From Candidatus Equicola faecalis (GTDB lineage: Bacteria > Bacteroidota > Bacteroidia > Bacteroidales > Bacteroidaceae): a stretch of DNA of 58,509 bases. Of this stretch, positions 58,329-58,509 are shown one piece after another (within the stretch, counting starts at the first letter, position 1; every line of letters begins with the position of its first letter). The DNA lies in the NCBI GenBank assembly GCA_018065185.1, contig JAGHTU010000033.1, positions 1 through 58,509 of the forward strand. The letters run 5' to 3'. A program made the translations under genes and the position numbers. The notes under the pieces are model-generated. The model had not been told where the DNA came from. It searched no databases and saw only the letters and a program-made list of their open reading frames with translations.

Positions 58329-58389
58329 GACAAGACAACTCGATTTGCTTGGGTTGATGGGTCGATTCGCTCGGGTTGATAGGTTGATT
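58329..58389. repeat. Loose 22-bp-period array (array 3)
   Basis: Three 17-bp units start at 58329, 58351 and 58373 (GACAAGACAACTCGATT, GGGTTGATGGGTCGATT, GGGTTGATAGGTTGATT) with 5-bp spacers TGCTT and CGCTC, the same 17+5 plan as arrays 1 and 2. The units end in GATT like the others. They are not palindromic and the arms are not conserved. The preceding 22 bases (58307-58328) contain TCACGAT and may be a decayed unit. The remaining bases (57970-58071 and 58421-58509) hold nothing I can assign. Confidence 0.6.
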
Positions 58390-58398
58390 TCTTTCCCT

Positions 58399-58420
58399 CG
58401 CGCGCGTGCGCGCGTTTTTT
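58399..58420. other. Alternating CG tract followed by T run
   Basis: CGCGCGCGTGCGCGCG (58399-58414) is a strictly alternating pyrimidine-purine tract, of the type able to form Z-DNA or a short hairpin, followed by six T. It could be a terminator for plus-strand transcription or just a simple-sequence tract. Confidence 0.45.
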
Positions 58421-58509
58421 AACAAGGTATATCCTCTAAATCCTGTTGAGAGTTATGAATTATAACTCATAAATCATCACTCGCAAAAAACTCTGCGTAG
58501 CACCTGCAA

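Overview
The window comes from a member of the Bacteroidales, most likely Prevotella or a close relative. Several promoters follow the Bacteroidota pattern, with a TTTG element 19 bp upstream of TAnnTTTG. The str, S10, spc and alpha ribosomal clusters run together without a tuf gene. A secreted protein ends in a tail typical of Prevotella and Bacteroides (RNGQLIIRKGEKTYNV). There are IS982-family and DUF4143-ATPase genes.

Layout. 1-8.6 kb is an accessory region: a small secreted protein, a tRNA-Leu(CAA), a secreted protein gene split by an IS982-family insertion with a 7-bp target duplication, then a patchwork of cassettes (PD-(D/E)XK nuclease remnant, NlpC/P60 lipoprotein, two AAA ATPases with DUF4143). 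These cassettes are separated by copies of one repeat that carries a hairpin and a ready-made promoter. 9-14.6 kb holds pnp, a U32 protein, a Sel1-repeat lipoprotein and a BI-1 membrane protein. 14.7-23.7 kb is a minus-strand operon: a PdxA-like protein without its metal ligands, a 1264-residue GT2/DUF4922/SpoIID fusion, an AmpG-like transporter, a cation/proton antiporter and RNase HII. 23.9-28.0 kb is a type III restriction-modification system (res, mod). 28.0-29.0 kb is non-coding but dense in repeats. 29.0-36.4 kb is pfkA followed by a surface-glycan locus (GT4, flippase, acyltransferase, LicD, TarI/IspD-like cytidylyltransferase, NAD-dependent epimerase), which suggests a glycan carrying a phospho-alditol or similar substituent. 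36.6-54.2 kb is a ribosomal superoperon from rpsL to rplQ with fusA, secY, infA and rpoA. 54.2-58.5 kb holds a PhoR/PhoB-like two-component system and a Na/Pi cotransporter with four GTTAC repeats at exact 11-bp spacing upstream, then a possible 32-residue membrane protein and an AT/GC-patterned end region.

Most unusual signals. (1) Two non-coding elements, upstream of pnp and of pfkA, each hold four 17-bp imperfect palindromes at an exact 22-bp period. The cores differ between the two loci but have changed together in all four copies, with a compensatory change across the palindrome. A looser 22-bp array lies near the window end. (2) An AAA ATPase is split exactly at an in-frame A_AAA_AAC heptamer with a potential stem 7 nt downstream, so programmed -1 frameshifting is an alternative to a pseudogene. 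(3) Dispersed promoter/hairpin repeats separate the ATPase cassettes. (4) A MITE-like element and a 185-bp palindrome lie between mod and pfkA. All assignments rest on reading motifs by eye. No database search was run.
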